Positions 36,205 to 45,175 of a stretch of 64,000 nt of DNA are shown here, one piece after another. The notes under the pieces were generated by a model. It was not told the origin of the DNA and made no database searches. It saw only the letters and a program-made list of their open reading frames with translations. The stretch is from the NCBI RefSeq assembly GCF_000186865.1, contig NW_008705566.1, forward strand, positions 2,691,914 through 2,755,913, written 5' to 3'. The translations under genes were made by a program, and so were the position numbers. Position 1 is the first letter of the stretch; every line of letters starts with the position of its first letter. The DNA comes from Aureococcus anophagefferens. Taxonomy: Eukaryota; Sar; Pelagophyceae; Pelagomonadales; Pelagomonadaceae.

Positions 36205-37319
36205 ATGGCGTTCCTCTTCAGCGCCGAGTACCACAAGGTGGGCAAGAACGGCGTGTCGCCGTTCCAGAACATGTGCGCCTACCTCGGCGGGTCGGCGATC
36301 CAGACCGTGGGCGACAACCCGGTGACGGCCTACCGCCAGCTCGTGCAGCAGTACGCCAAGGACCTCCAGGGGAACACGGTCGCGCCCAAGGTCGCCGTCT
36401 CCGAGGCGAACGCGACGTTCCTGAAGAACCCCGTCGGCGCGTCGTTGAGCGGCTTGTGGCCGCGCCTCATCGGCGTGCTCCTGAAGCGGATCCCGAAGTT
36501 CGGCTTCCTCCTCGGCTACTCGTTCGTCGTCGGCGAGGGCGACCCGGGCTTCGCGGCGGCGACCTGCGCGTCCCAGTGTCGGCGCGTAGGTGCCTACGTA
36601 GGCGCCTACGAGGCTACGTAGCCTCGTCCGGAACCGTAGACGAACCTATGACCTACGCGCCCTCGCAGGCGCGTCCATCTGCTCCGCGCCCTTCATCAAC
36701 CCCGTGCGCCTCGTCGAGAAGCAGCAGCGCGCGTACTTCAAGACGACGGGCACGGAGAAGCCCATCCTCGAGATCCTGAGCGAGGCCAAGGCCAAGAACT
36801 TCGCGCCGCTCTTCCGCGGCACGATCCCCCTCATGGGCCACTCCCTCGCGTCGGCGATCCTGGGCCTCGTCGGCCAGCCCAAGCTCCAGAAGTACGTCCA
36901 GAAGGAGCTCGGCGCGACGGGCGCCATCTCCGGCTCCGCGACGAACCTCGTCGCGTCCGCGGTCGTCTCGCCCATCTACGTCTTCGTCACGAACCCGCTG
37001 AGCCCAGCGTCGAGCGACAGGAGTGTTTTTCGCGTGAATTTTGCCTGAAGATGTGAAGAAATCCGACCCCGTCGCACTCGGTAGGCTGAGCCGCCTCGAG
37101 GTCATCATGCAGACCAACTCCATCAAGGGCAAGGCCATCAGCCCCGTCGAGGCCGTCAAGGAGGTCGCGGCGGACATGGCCAAGTTCGGCCTCTCGGGCG
37201 TCTTCCGCGGCCAGGGCATCGGCATCGCCAAGGCCGTCGTCTCCCTCACGCTCTTCCACGAGGGGCGCATGTTCATCGCGGCCAAGTTCAAGGCCTCCAA
37301 CGAGTCCAAGCTCGCCTAG
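36205..37319 (+). CDS. Mitochondrial-carrier-like protein, three exons with two introners
   Basis: Predicted join 36205..36565, 36669..36996, 37085..37319, giving 307 residues. Exon 1 starts MAFLFSAEYHKVGKNG. The second junction rebuilds TNPLSRLEVIMQTNS, and the first rebuilds ATCASICSAPFINPVRL; both correspond to odd-numbered carrier helices with P-x-x-R/K motifs. FRGTIPLMGHSLA and FRGQGIGIAKA are the matrix-loop/even-helix partners. Motifs are weaker than in the other carrier of this window, so it may be a divergent SLC25 or an outer-membrane/peroxisomal member. Both introns are GC-AG and flanked by perfect 8-bp duplications. GC3 bias is strong in all exons and lost in both introns. Confidence 0.78.
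36566..36668 (+). mobile_element. Introner element (103-nt GC-AG intron)
   Basis: The 8-mer GCGCGTCC is present at 36566-36573 and again at 36669-36676, directly after the intron's terminal CAG. The first copy supplies the GC 5' splice site. Inside, ggcgcgtaggt at 36581-36591 is an exact inverted copy of acctacgcgcc at 36651-36661, forming terminal inverted repeats; the centre contains further palindromes around ctacgtag. Splicing rejoins codons t+gc in the carrier gene. Confidence 0.85.
36997..37084 (+). mobile_element. Introner element (88-nt GC-AG intron)
   Basis: The 8-mer GCTGAGCC occurs at 36997-37004 and 37085-37092, flanking the element. The element proper begins CAGCGTCGAG, close to the CAGTGTCGGC start of the first introner in this gene, and ends CGCACTCGGTAG. 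An imperfect inverted repeat (GCGACAGG versus GCGACGGG) lies near the ends. Its centre is AT-rich. Splicing restores cc+g in NPLSRLE. Confidence 0.82.
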
Positions 37320-37508
37320 GCGACGTCGCGTAACGCGCCGCGAAGGCTTCGGTCGTGCTACTATATTTGAGGGACCTCGGGGTCGCGCGGGGCGTGGGCT
37401 GCGTTGCCTTCGAGCTCGGGCTATATCGGGCGAGCACGGAAGGCGTCACGAGATTGACGATCGAGGCTCGATCGCCGGCGGCAGGTCGAGAGAGTGGAGA
37501 TCGACGCC

Positions 37509-38586
37509 ATGGACCCGGCTTTGCCTTGTGAAAAAGCGCGATTTCGAGGCGCAGAAGGCCCGTACAAAGCTTGCGCTGAATATCTGCACGATTTGCGGGA
37601 ACAAGGGTGCCCGAGCATGTCAAGGTTGCGGTACAACTGCGTACTGCTCGACCGATTGTCAAAGAATCGATTGGCGCGATCGAGGGCATCGCAAGGCGTG
37701 CAAAAAGATCCGGGACGAGCGGGCGGCGGAGGCGGCGCGGGCGGAGGCGGAGGCGGCGCGCGCGGAGGCCCCGGCGCCCCCGCCGTCGCCCCCGCGCGCG
37801 ATTTTCTACGGCCCCGCGCCGCGGTCGCACGCCGACGAGGTCCGCGCTCGTATCGCCGCGGAACACGAGGCCGCCCGCGCGCGGCGCGAGGCGAACCCGG
37901 AGCGGGAGCCGGAGTCGGTGCGGTTCGGATCGCGGTGCCCGATCTGCTTGGAGGAGTGGGACGTGAATGACGAGTCTTTGCTTCTCGTATGCTGCTGCCG
38001 GGCGGTCTGCAGTTCGTGCGGGGAGAAGTTTCGAGGTGATCCGTGTCCTCTCTGCCGTACACCGGCGCCAAAAGGTGTTGCGGAGCAGCTGGTGCGGCTT
38101 CGTCGACACGTGCATAACGAGATTCCCGAGGGGATAGTGCATTTGGGCGATTGCTACCGCGACGGCGACCTCGGCTTTGTGAAATCCGCGAAGAAGGCCG
38201 CGAAGATTTACAAGCGCGCCGTGGAGCTCGGGAACGTGGACGCGATGGTGAATCTCGGATTTCTCTTGGAGACCGGAGACGGCGTCAAGCTTGATGTCAG
38301 GAAGGCGAACCAGCTATACAAGATGGCTGCCGAGCTGGGCGACGCGACGGCGCAGTACAACCTCGGGAACAACAATGCCCGCGCCGGCAATTTTGATGCG
38401 GCATTCTCTTACTTCAAATCGTCCGCGAGTCAAGGTTATTTCAACGCTTTCTACGGTCTCGGCAAGTGCCTCGAAAACGGCTACGGCGTGGACCGAGACC
38501 TCGACGAAGCCAAGCGCTGGTACGCGCGCGTGGCCGCCAAGGGCGACGAGGAGGCCATAGCTGCGCTCGAGCGGCTTAACCGGTAA
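37509..38586 (+). CDS. MYND-RING-Sel1 repeat protein, copy 2, with 5' frameshift
   Basis: Paralog of the gene at 26821-27909. The reading frame with all domains runs 37528-38586: MYND (CTICGNKGARACQGC), RING (CPICLEEWDVND, CCCRAVCSSCG, CPLCRTP) and four Sel1 units (NVDAMVNLGFLLETGDG, KCLENGYGVDRD). The ATG equivalent to copy 1 is at 37509 (atggacccggctttg), but an extra base between it and the MYND region puts it out of frame, and no other in-frame ATG precedes the finger. Either the copy is inactivated at its start, an unseen splice corrects it, or the base is an assembly error. The rest is intact. The 5' third is almost identical to copy 1, and the Sel1 part has diverged. Confidence 0.6.
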
Positions 38587-38599
38587 AGTCGCAAAAGCA

Positions 38600-38730
38600 G
38601 GGGGTTATGCAGGGGCGGCGACGGGCTTGGGTCGTCGCGGTCGTGGGTGGCGACGGGCTTGGGTCGTCCGCAGATCGTGGGTGGCGACGGGCTTGGGTCG
38701 TCGCGGCCGCGGGTTCGTGGGTGGTCGCGG
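38600..38730. repeat. Minisatellite in convergent intergenic region
   Basis: Three to four copies of a unit about 34 bp long containing gcgacgggcttgggtcgtc and gtgggtgg lie between the stops of MYND copy 2 and the LPMO-GH5 gene. Units differ by a few substitutions. Confidence 0.8.
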
Positions 38731-38733
38731 GGC

Positions 38734-41223
38734 CTAGCACTTGTCGCAGGCGACGAGGCAGGCTTTCTTGGCGCGCGTCTTTGAGCCGTCGGCGAGGATG
38801 CCCTTCTTGCGGCAGCGCTTGTTCGGCTTCTCGGCGACCCAGGCGCAGTCCTTCGACTCCTTCTTGTAGTACCAGGCCGAGTCGTCCTCGCACGCGTCCT
38901 CGTCCTCGGGCGTCGGCGCGAGCGTCGGCTTGGGCACCGGCGCGGCCGTCGGCGCGGGCACCGGCGCGGCCGTCGTCGCGGGCGGCGCGGCCGTGGGCTC
39001 GGGCGTCGGCGACGGCGGCGCGACGACGCCCCCCGGCGGGCCCGCGTTGTTCGCGTTGGTCTCCGTCGCCTTCTGGATGTACTTCTTGAGGAAGACGCCC
39101 GACTCGGAGAGGTCGTCCCAGGCGCCCGCCGCGCAGGCGCCGGGGTTCAGCGCCGCGGACGCCTCGGCCTTGTCGGCCCAGGACCACTGGGCCATGGAGA
39201 TGGACGGCGCCGCTCGCGAGAAGACGTCGAGGAAGTCGCGCGCGTCGCACACGCACGTCGCGCCGTTGCCGGAGTAGTCGCTCGTGCCCCACTCGGAGAC
39301 GAAGATGGGGATGACCGTGCGGAACTCCTCGACGCGGGCGAGGAGCGACTGGTGCGAGCACGCGTAGAAGTGGAACGCGTACATGACGTTGCGCGGCGCG
39401 TCGACGGGCTTCGCCGCGGCGAGGTGGATGTCCTGGGACCAGGTCGTCGTGCCGGCGACGATGATCGTGTCCGCGTCGACGGCGCGGATCGCGGCGATGA
39501 CGGCGTTGTGGTACGCGAGCACGTCGTCCCAGGCGACGTTGTTCGGCTCGTTCGCGATCTCGTAGATGACGTGCGTCTCGTCCTTGTACGCCTCGGCGAC
39601 CATGGTCCAGAAGTCGAGGGCGACGGGGTCCGCCGGGTCGAGGTACGCGTTCGGGTCGCCGGGCGTGAGCACGTGGAAGTCGATGACGACGTAGACGCCG
39701 AGCTCCTTGGTCCACGCGACGACGTCCCGCACCGTGTCGTAGATCGACGGGTCCGTCGCGTAGCCGCCCTCGCCGACGTACATGGCCGCGCGGAAGACGT
39801 TGATGCCCCAGGTCTCGACGAGGTGCGCGATCGCCTCGTAGCCGTAGCAGTCCGGGAACCAGTGGAGGCCGTGCGACGACATGCCGAGGAGCTGGACGGC
39901 GTCGCCGCGGGCGTCGACGAGCTGCACGCCGTCGAGGCCGAGCGCGCCGTGGTGCGCGGCGTAGCCCGTGTTGTTCACGGCGGCGGACTCGGGCGCGGGC
40001 ACGCACTCGCCGACGGGCTCGTCCGGGTCGCTCGGCGGCTCGCCGTCGCTCGGCGGCTCGCTCCCGGAGGCGCACCACGTCGCGCCGCAGGCGAGGCACT
40101 GGGTCTCGGACGCGGCGCACCAGTTCTCCGGCGGCGCGACGGAGCCGCAGGCGCAGGCGTCGTTCGTCTCGCTCCAGAAGCAGCACGTGCCCGCGCCGTC
40201 GGCGTCGCCGTCCGTCGGCGCGGGCGTCGCGGGGCCGGGCGCGGGCGTCGGCGCCGGCTCGACGGGCGCGGGCGTCGGCGTCGCGACGGGCCGGGGCGTC
40301 GGCGCGGGTGCGACGGGCTTGGGCGTCGGCGATGGGTCGCCGTCGCCCGCGAGGATCTCGACGTCCGCGCAACCCGAGAAGACTTCGTTGTTCTCGTACG
40401 TGTCCCAGCGGAACGAGAGCACCGTGTGCGCCGAGGGCCGCGTCGACTCGGGGATCTTGAGCTCGTAGCGCGCGAGGGAGCCGTGGGGGCAGGTCTCCTC
40501 CGTATTGATGCAGGCCCAGGCCTTGCCGCCGACGCCGTACTCGTCGCGGCAGTGGAGGTACTCGCCCTCGTCGGCGCACGCCTCCCAGTCGCCGTGGCCC
40601 GCGCAGGCGTCGACGAGGCCGCAGTCGGCGCCCGCCGCGCCGTCGCAGCGCAGCGTGCCGCGCTGGAAGCAGGCCTCGAGGTCGAGGAGCTCGTCGAGCG
40701 ACGGCGCCGCGCCGGCCGTCGTCACCTTGGCGACGAGGTCCGGGTCGTCGCAGAGCCGGAAGGCCGGCACGCCGCCGTGGTCCGCGGAGACGCACCACTC
40801 GACGGTGATGGTCTCGCCGGCCGCGTAGGTCGTCTTGGCCGCCGTGCCCCAGACGCCGTCCGGCGACGGCGCGTTGTAGTCGAGCGACGCCTCGTTCCAC
40901 GACGCGCCGCAGACGCCGTGGAGCTTGCCCGTGGGCACCTCGTAGGCGACGGACGACGCCGTGCCCGGGGCCGACCAGGGGTTGACGCCCGGGAAGCCGC
41001 GGTTCGGGCAGTCGGCGCACTCGCTGAACATGCCCGCGGCGCGGACCGAGTGCGGGCCGTACTCGTCGGCGCCCGGCGTGTCCCAGCCGTTGTTCAGGTA
41101 GGCCTCGTAGTTGCGGCTCGGCGGCTTGCTCATGTAGCCGTGGCCCGCGGCGCGGGAGAGGGCCATGGCCGCGAGCGCGAGCTTGTAGCGTTGGTGCGTG
41201 GTCGTCGCAGCGGCGCGAGCCAT
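38734..41223 (-). CDS. Secreted LPMO-like / GH5 cellulase fusion with Cys-rich tail
   Basis: An 829-residue secreted protein. The signal peptide ends before His28, giving a mature HGYMSKPPSRN start: an N-terminal His plus P-x-S-R as in AA10/AA15-type lytic polysaccharide mono-oxygenases. A second candidate copper His is in SADHGGVPAFRLC. A Pro/Thr linker (about 295-345) and a Cys-rich module (CCFWSETNDACACGS) lead to a GH5 catalytic domain (about 405-700): GMSSHGLHWFPDC, VVIDFHVL, EIANEPNN (acid/base Glu) and VSEWGTSDY (nucleophile Glu). A second PT linker and a 52-residue tail (CAWVAEKPNKRC, ACLVACDKC) end the chain. It is predicted to attack cellulose or another beta-glucan by oxidation plus hydrolysis. 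The LPMO family is less certain than GH5. Confidence 0.82.
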   Translation of the reverse strand: MARAAATTTHQRYKLALAAMALSRAAGHGYMSKPPSRNYEAYLNNGWDTPGADEYGPHSVRAAGMFSECADCPNRGFPGVNPWSAPGTASSVAYEVPTGKLHGVCGASWNEASLDYNAPSPDGVWGTAAKTTYAAGETITVEWCVSADHGGVPAFRLCDDPDLVAKVTTAGAAPSLDELLDLEACFQRGTLRCDGAAGADCGLVDACAGHGDWEACADEGEYLHCRDEYGVGGKAWACINTEETCPHGSLARYELKIPESTRPSAHTVLSFRWDTYENNEVFSGCADVEILAGDGDPSPTPKPVAPAPTPRPVATPTPAPVEPAPTPAPGPATPAPTDGDADGAGTCCFWSETNDACACGSVAPPENWCAASETQCLACGATWCASGSEPPSDGEPPSDPDEPVGECVPAPESAAVNNTGYAAHHGALGLDGVQLVDARGDAVQLLGMSSHGLHWFPDCYGYEAIAHLVETWGINVFRAAMYVGEGGYATDPSIYDTVRDVVAWTKELGVYVVIDFHVLTPGDPNAYLDPADPVALDFWTMVAEAYKDETHVIYEIANEPNNVAWDDVLAYHNAVIAAIRAVDADTIIVAGTTTWSQDIHLAAAKPVDAPRNVMYAFHFYACSHQSLLARVEEFRTVIPIFVSEWGTSDYSGNGATCVCDARDFLDVFSRAAPSISMAQWSWADKAEASAALNPGACAAGAWDDLSESGVFLKKYIQKATETNANNAGPPGGVVAPPSPTPEPTAAPPATTAAPVPAPTAAPVPKPTLAPTPEDEDACEDDSAWYYKKESKDCAWVAEKPNKRCRKKGILADGSKTRAKKACLVACDKC

Positions 41224-41444
41224 GGTGCTTGTCGAGCGCGCGGTCGCGGTGGTCGTGGTGGTCGTGGCCGTGCACGTGCGCGACGGTGCTGTGGTGTGCG
41301 ACGAGCGCTTGCTGTTGTGCGACCGAGGCCGCTTGCTGGTTGCTTTGCTTTTGGCAAAGCACGAGGCACGTTCGACGCGGCTTGCGAGAGCTCATGTTCT
41401 CGGAGTTTATGCGGAGAGCCGCTTCAACTTGACATCGAGCAGTG

Positions 41445-41604
41445 CAATTTACATACAAACTTAGCCGGGTGGACCTTCGACGGGTCCCTCTTCTCCGAGG
41501 AGCACTCCTTGATGACGAGCAGCAAAGATGCCGTACAACTTACATACAAACTTAGACCGGGTGGACCTTCGACGGGTCCCGCTTCTCCGAGGAGCACTCC
41601 TTGA
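41445..41604. repeat. Two-copy 91-bp tandem repeat of gene 3' end
   Basis: The 3' end of the minus-strand membrane-protein gene, including its stop (acatacaaacttag on plus), is repeated at a period of 91 bp. The outer copy lacks one base (cttagccggg versus cttagaccggg) and has tccctctt for tcccgctt. Confidence 0.85.
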
Positions 41605-44022
41605 GCGCCGCGTGGTCGCGCCGGTGCTTGACGACGGACGGGTTGTTGAGGAGCGTGTAGGCGAGCTGCATCCTGTTCCGCGCGCGGCGGTACGACGGGG
41701 ACGCGCCCGAGTTCGCGCCGTCCCTGAGCACCTCTGCCGCGGCGACCATGGTCACGTTGTGGTGCGTGTGGTGCGCCCAGAGCAGGGAGCAGAACGCCGC
41801 GTGGCCCGCGTCGAGCGACTTGAGGGGCCCGGGGAGGAGCGACCCGTCGTAGATGAAGAGCGCCTGGATCGTCCAGAGGATGAAGTAGACCATGCGCGTG
41901 AGCGCCGCGAAGGCGCCCGTCGCGAAGCCGTAGAACATCCACGCGACGCAGCAGAGCGCGTAGTAGGCCCGCGACCTACGACGCGCGACGTTCGGTTCGA
42001 GAGTCCTAAAAAAAGAGACGCCGCCGTCGAAACGTGATGATCTTGCCGTCGCTCGCCTTCTTGTTGTAGAGCTTGGGCGTCAGGATCTGGCCCTTGAGGA
42101 TGAAGGTGATGACGAAGCTGATGGCCGCCCACTGGTACGTGAGGATGTAGTCGCGGATCGGCGGGAAGACGACGCACATGACGACGACCCACAGGATCAC
42201 GAGCAGGAACGTAAAGGCCCAGAACCAGCCGCTGACCATCTGGCCCAGGATGTTCGGCCCCTTGACGAGCGGCGCGTGCGCGAAGGCCTTCTTGCGCGAC
42301 GCGTCGCCCCGCCGCAGCGCGCCGACGGCGCAGTCCCACTGGTAGAGCACGGCCAAGATGAAGGGGAACGTCCAGGCGAACGCGGACCAGATCGCGATGC
42401 CTAGGAAACGGGGCGGTCGGCGCGGGCTCGGGGCGGTGAACAAAACAAGCTGGACGCTGCGTCTCGCTGAACGACACCTCCGCGGCGTGGACGAGCTCCG
42501 TCGAGCTGTCGACGGTCGTCACGGAAAGGTCGTCGGTGAACTCGAGGGCCTCGCGGAGCGTCGCGAGGTAGGGCACGACGTAGTCGCTCAGCTTCGCGGC
42601 CGCGTCGGCGATCCTCCCCGCGACGTCGACGGTGTCGGCGACGCCGCACGCGCGCGAGAAGCTGCCGTCCGCGGAGTCCGGCGCGCAGCTCGCGGCGGCC
42701 TCGTAGGTCGCGCAGGCCGCGGCGAGGTCCGCGTCGAGCGAGCCCTGGGCGCACGCGAGCGCCGCGACGTCGGCGGCGCGATCGAGGTCGCCCGCGAACG
42801 CGTCGAGCTCCGCGCGCGTGACGTTGGCGATCTGCGTGAAGCTCGTGATGTTGACCGTCGCGTTGAGCTCCTTGGCGTAGTCGACGAAGACGTCCGCGAC
42901 GTCCTCGGCGAGGTCGAGCTGCTGGAGGAAGTAGCGGCTCAGCTTGCCGAGCGCGCGGAAGTCGTCGATCAAATCGTAAACCCCTCTCGGCACGACGCCG
43001 CCGTGCTGGAGGCCCAGGCACACGGCCAGGGCGACGACGCAGGTCATGTAGGTGGCCACGGTCAGCACGGGCGGGCGGCTGTTCTGCAGCACGAGCTCGT
43101 TCTGCAGCTGCTCCTTCGACTTCGCGGGCTTCGCGCGCGCGTACTTGTTCCTCTTCTTCTTCTTCGCGCAGAACTTTTGCTTGAGCCGCACGAGGAGCGG
43201 CTTCGGCGCCGCGTGCACGTCGTCGACGTCGACGTCGTCCTCCTCCTCCTCGTCCGGGTGCGCGGCCGCGGGCCGCGGCGCGTCGTGGCGGAAGAGCTCG
43301 CCGACGTCCTCGGGCCAGGGCGTCTTCTCGCCGACGCGCCGGAGCACGAGCTCCGTCGCGCCCGTCGCCTCGTCGACGACGGTCTCGAGGCGGAACGACG
43401 GGTGCACCTGGATCACCTTCGACGCGACCGCGGCGGCGCCGCCGTCGTCCTTCGCCTCGACGGCGACGGCCGCGGGCGGCAGGCGCCGGCGCAGGAGGCC
43501 GTGGACGTGCCAGTCGCGCGCCTCGCGCAGCGGCTTCTGGAAGTACTCGCCGCGGCCCCGCTCGACCAAAAAACGAAAGTACGCGACCGCGACCATGGCC
43601 CACGCCATCAAAATGACCCAGCCGAGCGCGAGCTGCGTGACGTCGAGGTCGTCGGCGACGACCTCGTCGTGGAAGACGACGGCGCCGCGGGCCAGCGCGA
43701 GCGCCGCGAGGCAGAAGGACGCGAAAAAGCCCCGGCGCGTCGAGCTCGGGTGGTTCCCGACGTTCGCGAACGCGTAGAAGACGCCGCAGGGGAAGCAGAC
43801 GGCGACGTAGTAGAGCAGCGACGTCACGGAGCTCAGGTCGTCGCCCAGGTTCGCGCCGGAGCTCGACTCCCACTTCACGACCGACGCGTGGGCGTCGTAG
43901 CCCGACGCCATGACGCCCACGAGCGCGAAGAGGGACACGATGGGGCAGCGCACGTCGAGGCCGTTCACGTCGACGCCCAGGGCCGCGCTCCACGGGAGCG
44001 GCGTCGCGTTCGAGCCGGCCAT
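41552..44022 (-). CDS. Large polytopic membrane protein, three exons
   Basis: Predicted join (minus) 44022..42456, 42400..42034, 41975..41552, giving 785 residues. I do not recognise the family. Helices occur in the N-terminal 165 residues (VSLFALVGVMASGYD; SLLYYVAVCFPCGVFYAF; LALGWVILMAWAMVAVAYF), then a long cytosolic region with acidic (EEEEDDVDVDDV) and basic (KKKKRNKYARAKPAK) blocks. A helix at about 325 precedes a 160-residue extracytosolic domain with N-glycosylation sequons (NATVNIT, ANVT). More helices follow in exon 2 (WSAFAWTFPFILAVLY; FLLVILWVVVMCVVF) and exon 3. Both introns are short GT-AG (55 and 58 nt) and lack target duplications. Junctions rebuild ETQRIAIWSA and KIITSRAYYA. 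The stop lies in a tandem repeat. Confidence 0.68.
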
Positions 44023-44116
44023 CGAGGACTGTGGTATGGCCTAAAGAAAGGTCGCCATCGAGGCATCGATCAGTGAGGATGGTTGAAGACAACGTTTCCC
44101 CAAGTTGCCTGAGGCG

Positions 44117-45028
44117 ATGGCCGACCTGCTCTCGCGCAAGCGGCAGCGCGCCGAGTCCTGCTCCGACGACGAGCGGGAGGAGGACGCGAGCGACGCGCCG
44201 CTCTGCCAGGTCTGCCACCGCCAGCCGCGCAAGTACTGCTGCCCGCGCTGCGCGACGCTGACGTGCTCGCTGGCCTGCTGCACGGCGCACAAGAAGGCGC
44301 GCGGCTGCGACGGGAAGCGGGACGTGGCGGCCTACGCGAAGGCGCAGACCATGGGCCTGCGGGACCTGCGCCAGGACTGCGCCTTCATCGAGTCCGTGGA
44401 GCGCAGCCAGCTCACGGCGTCGCGCGAGTTCCAGCGGGGCGAGGCGGCGCGGCTCGGCGGCTCCGCGCGACGGCGCGGCGGCGGCGGCGCGGCCCAGCGG
44501 CTCCAGCGCGCGGCGGAGCGGCGGCGCGTGCGCCTGCTATTGATGCCCGAGGGCATGGGCCGGCGCGCGCGCAACAGCAGCCGCTACGACGGGAAGCGCG
44601 ACGCGCTCGACTGGCGCGTCGAGTGGACCGTGGAGATCGGAGGCGACAAGGTCGCGGCCTTCGTCGACGAGGCCGCCGACGAGCGCGCGCCGCTCCGGGA
44701 TCTCTTGGCGGCGCACGTCGCGGCGCTCGACGCGGGCGCGCGCGCGCGGCTCGAGCCCGTCTTTCGCGAGCCGCCCGCGCTGCTGCTGCTGCGGACGCCG
44801 GGCCCGGCCAACGACCCGGCCTACGACCGCGTCGACGCCTCCGTCGGGCTGCACCTCGCCCTCCTGGACAAGTGCGTCATCGAGTACCCGCAGCTCAAGG
44901 TCGTCGCGCCCGGCGACGTCGGCGGCCGCTACAAGCTCGCGCCGTCCGCGGTCCAGCTCCTCTTCGACGACGACGAGACCGACGCGACGCTGCCGGAGCC
45001 GGAGGTGCCGACGCCCACCGCGAGGTAA
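44117..45028 (+). CDS. BCD1: BCD1/ZNHIT6-like box C/D snoRNP assembly factor
   Basis: A 303-residue protein from the ATG at 44117 (MADLLSRKRQR). Residues about 30-70 form a HIT-type zinc finger (CQVCHRQPRKYCCPRC, TCSLACCTAHKKARGC) followed by DGKRDVAAY, as in BCD1/ZNHIT6. Downstream, CAFIESVERSQL, LLLMPEGMGRRARNSSRY and LDWRVEWTVE match the conserved core of the family in order. BCD1 acts in the nucleus in box C/D snoRNP biogenesis with R2TP. The C-terminal region is acidic. The stop lies at the start of a tandem-repeat array that also contains the stop of the convergent hydroxylase gene. Confidence 0.85.
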   Translation: MADLLSRKRQRAESCSDDEREEDASDAPLCQVCHRQPRKYCCPRCATLTCSLACCTAHKKARGCDGKRDVAAYAKAQTMGLRDLRQDCAFIESVERSQLTASREFQRGEAARLGGSARRRGGGGAAQRLQRAAERRRVRLLLMPEGMGRRARNSSRYDGKRDALDWRVEWTVEIGGDKVAAFVDEAADERAPLRDLLAAHVAALDAGARARLEPVFREPPALLLLRTPGPANDPAYDRVDASVGLHLALLDKCVIEYPQLKVVAPGDVGGRYKLAPSAVQLLFDDDETDATLPEPEVPTPTAR

Positions 45029-45175
45029 CGCACCTATTTATGTCCCCGGCGAGCGGCAACGCACGTATTTATGTCCCCCGGCGAGCGGCAACGCGCTTGT
45101 TTACTTCGCAGTATGTCCCACGCACATGTTTATGTCCCCGGCGCGAGGTAACGCATCTTCTTATGTCCCCGGCTC
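45015..45175. repeat. Tandem repeat spanning both convergent stop codons
   Basis: About five degenerate units of roughly 32-38 bp, each built on gcgag(g/c)(t/g)..aacgca followed by tttatgtccccg. In the plus direction the first unit carries the BCD1 stop (gaggtaa); in the minus direction the last unit carries the hydroxylase stop (ggggacataag). Intermediate units keep copies of one or both. Confidence 0.82.
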
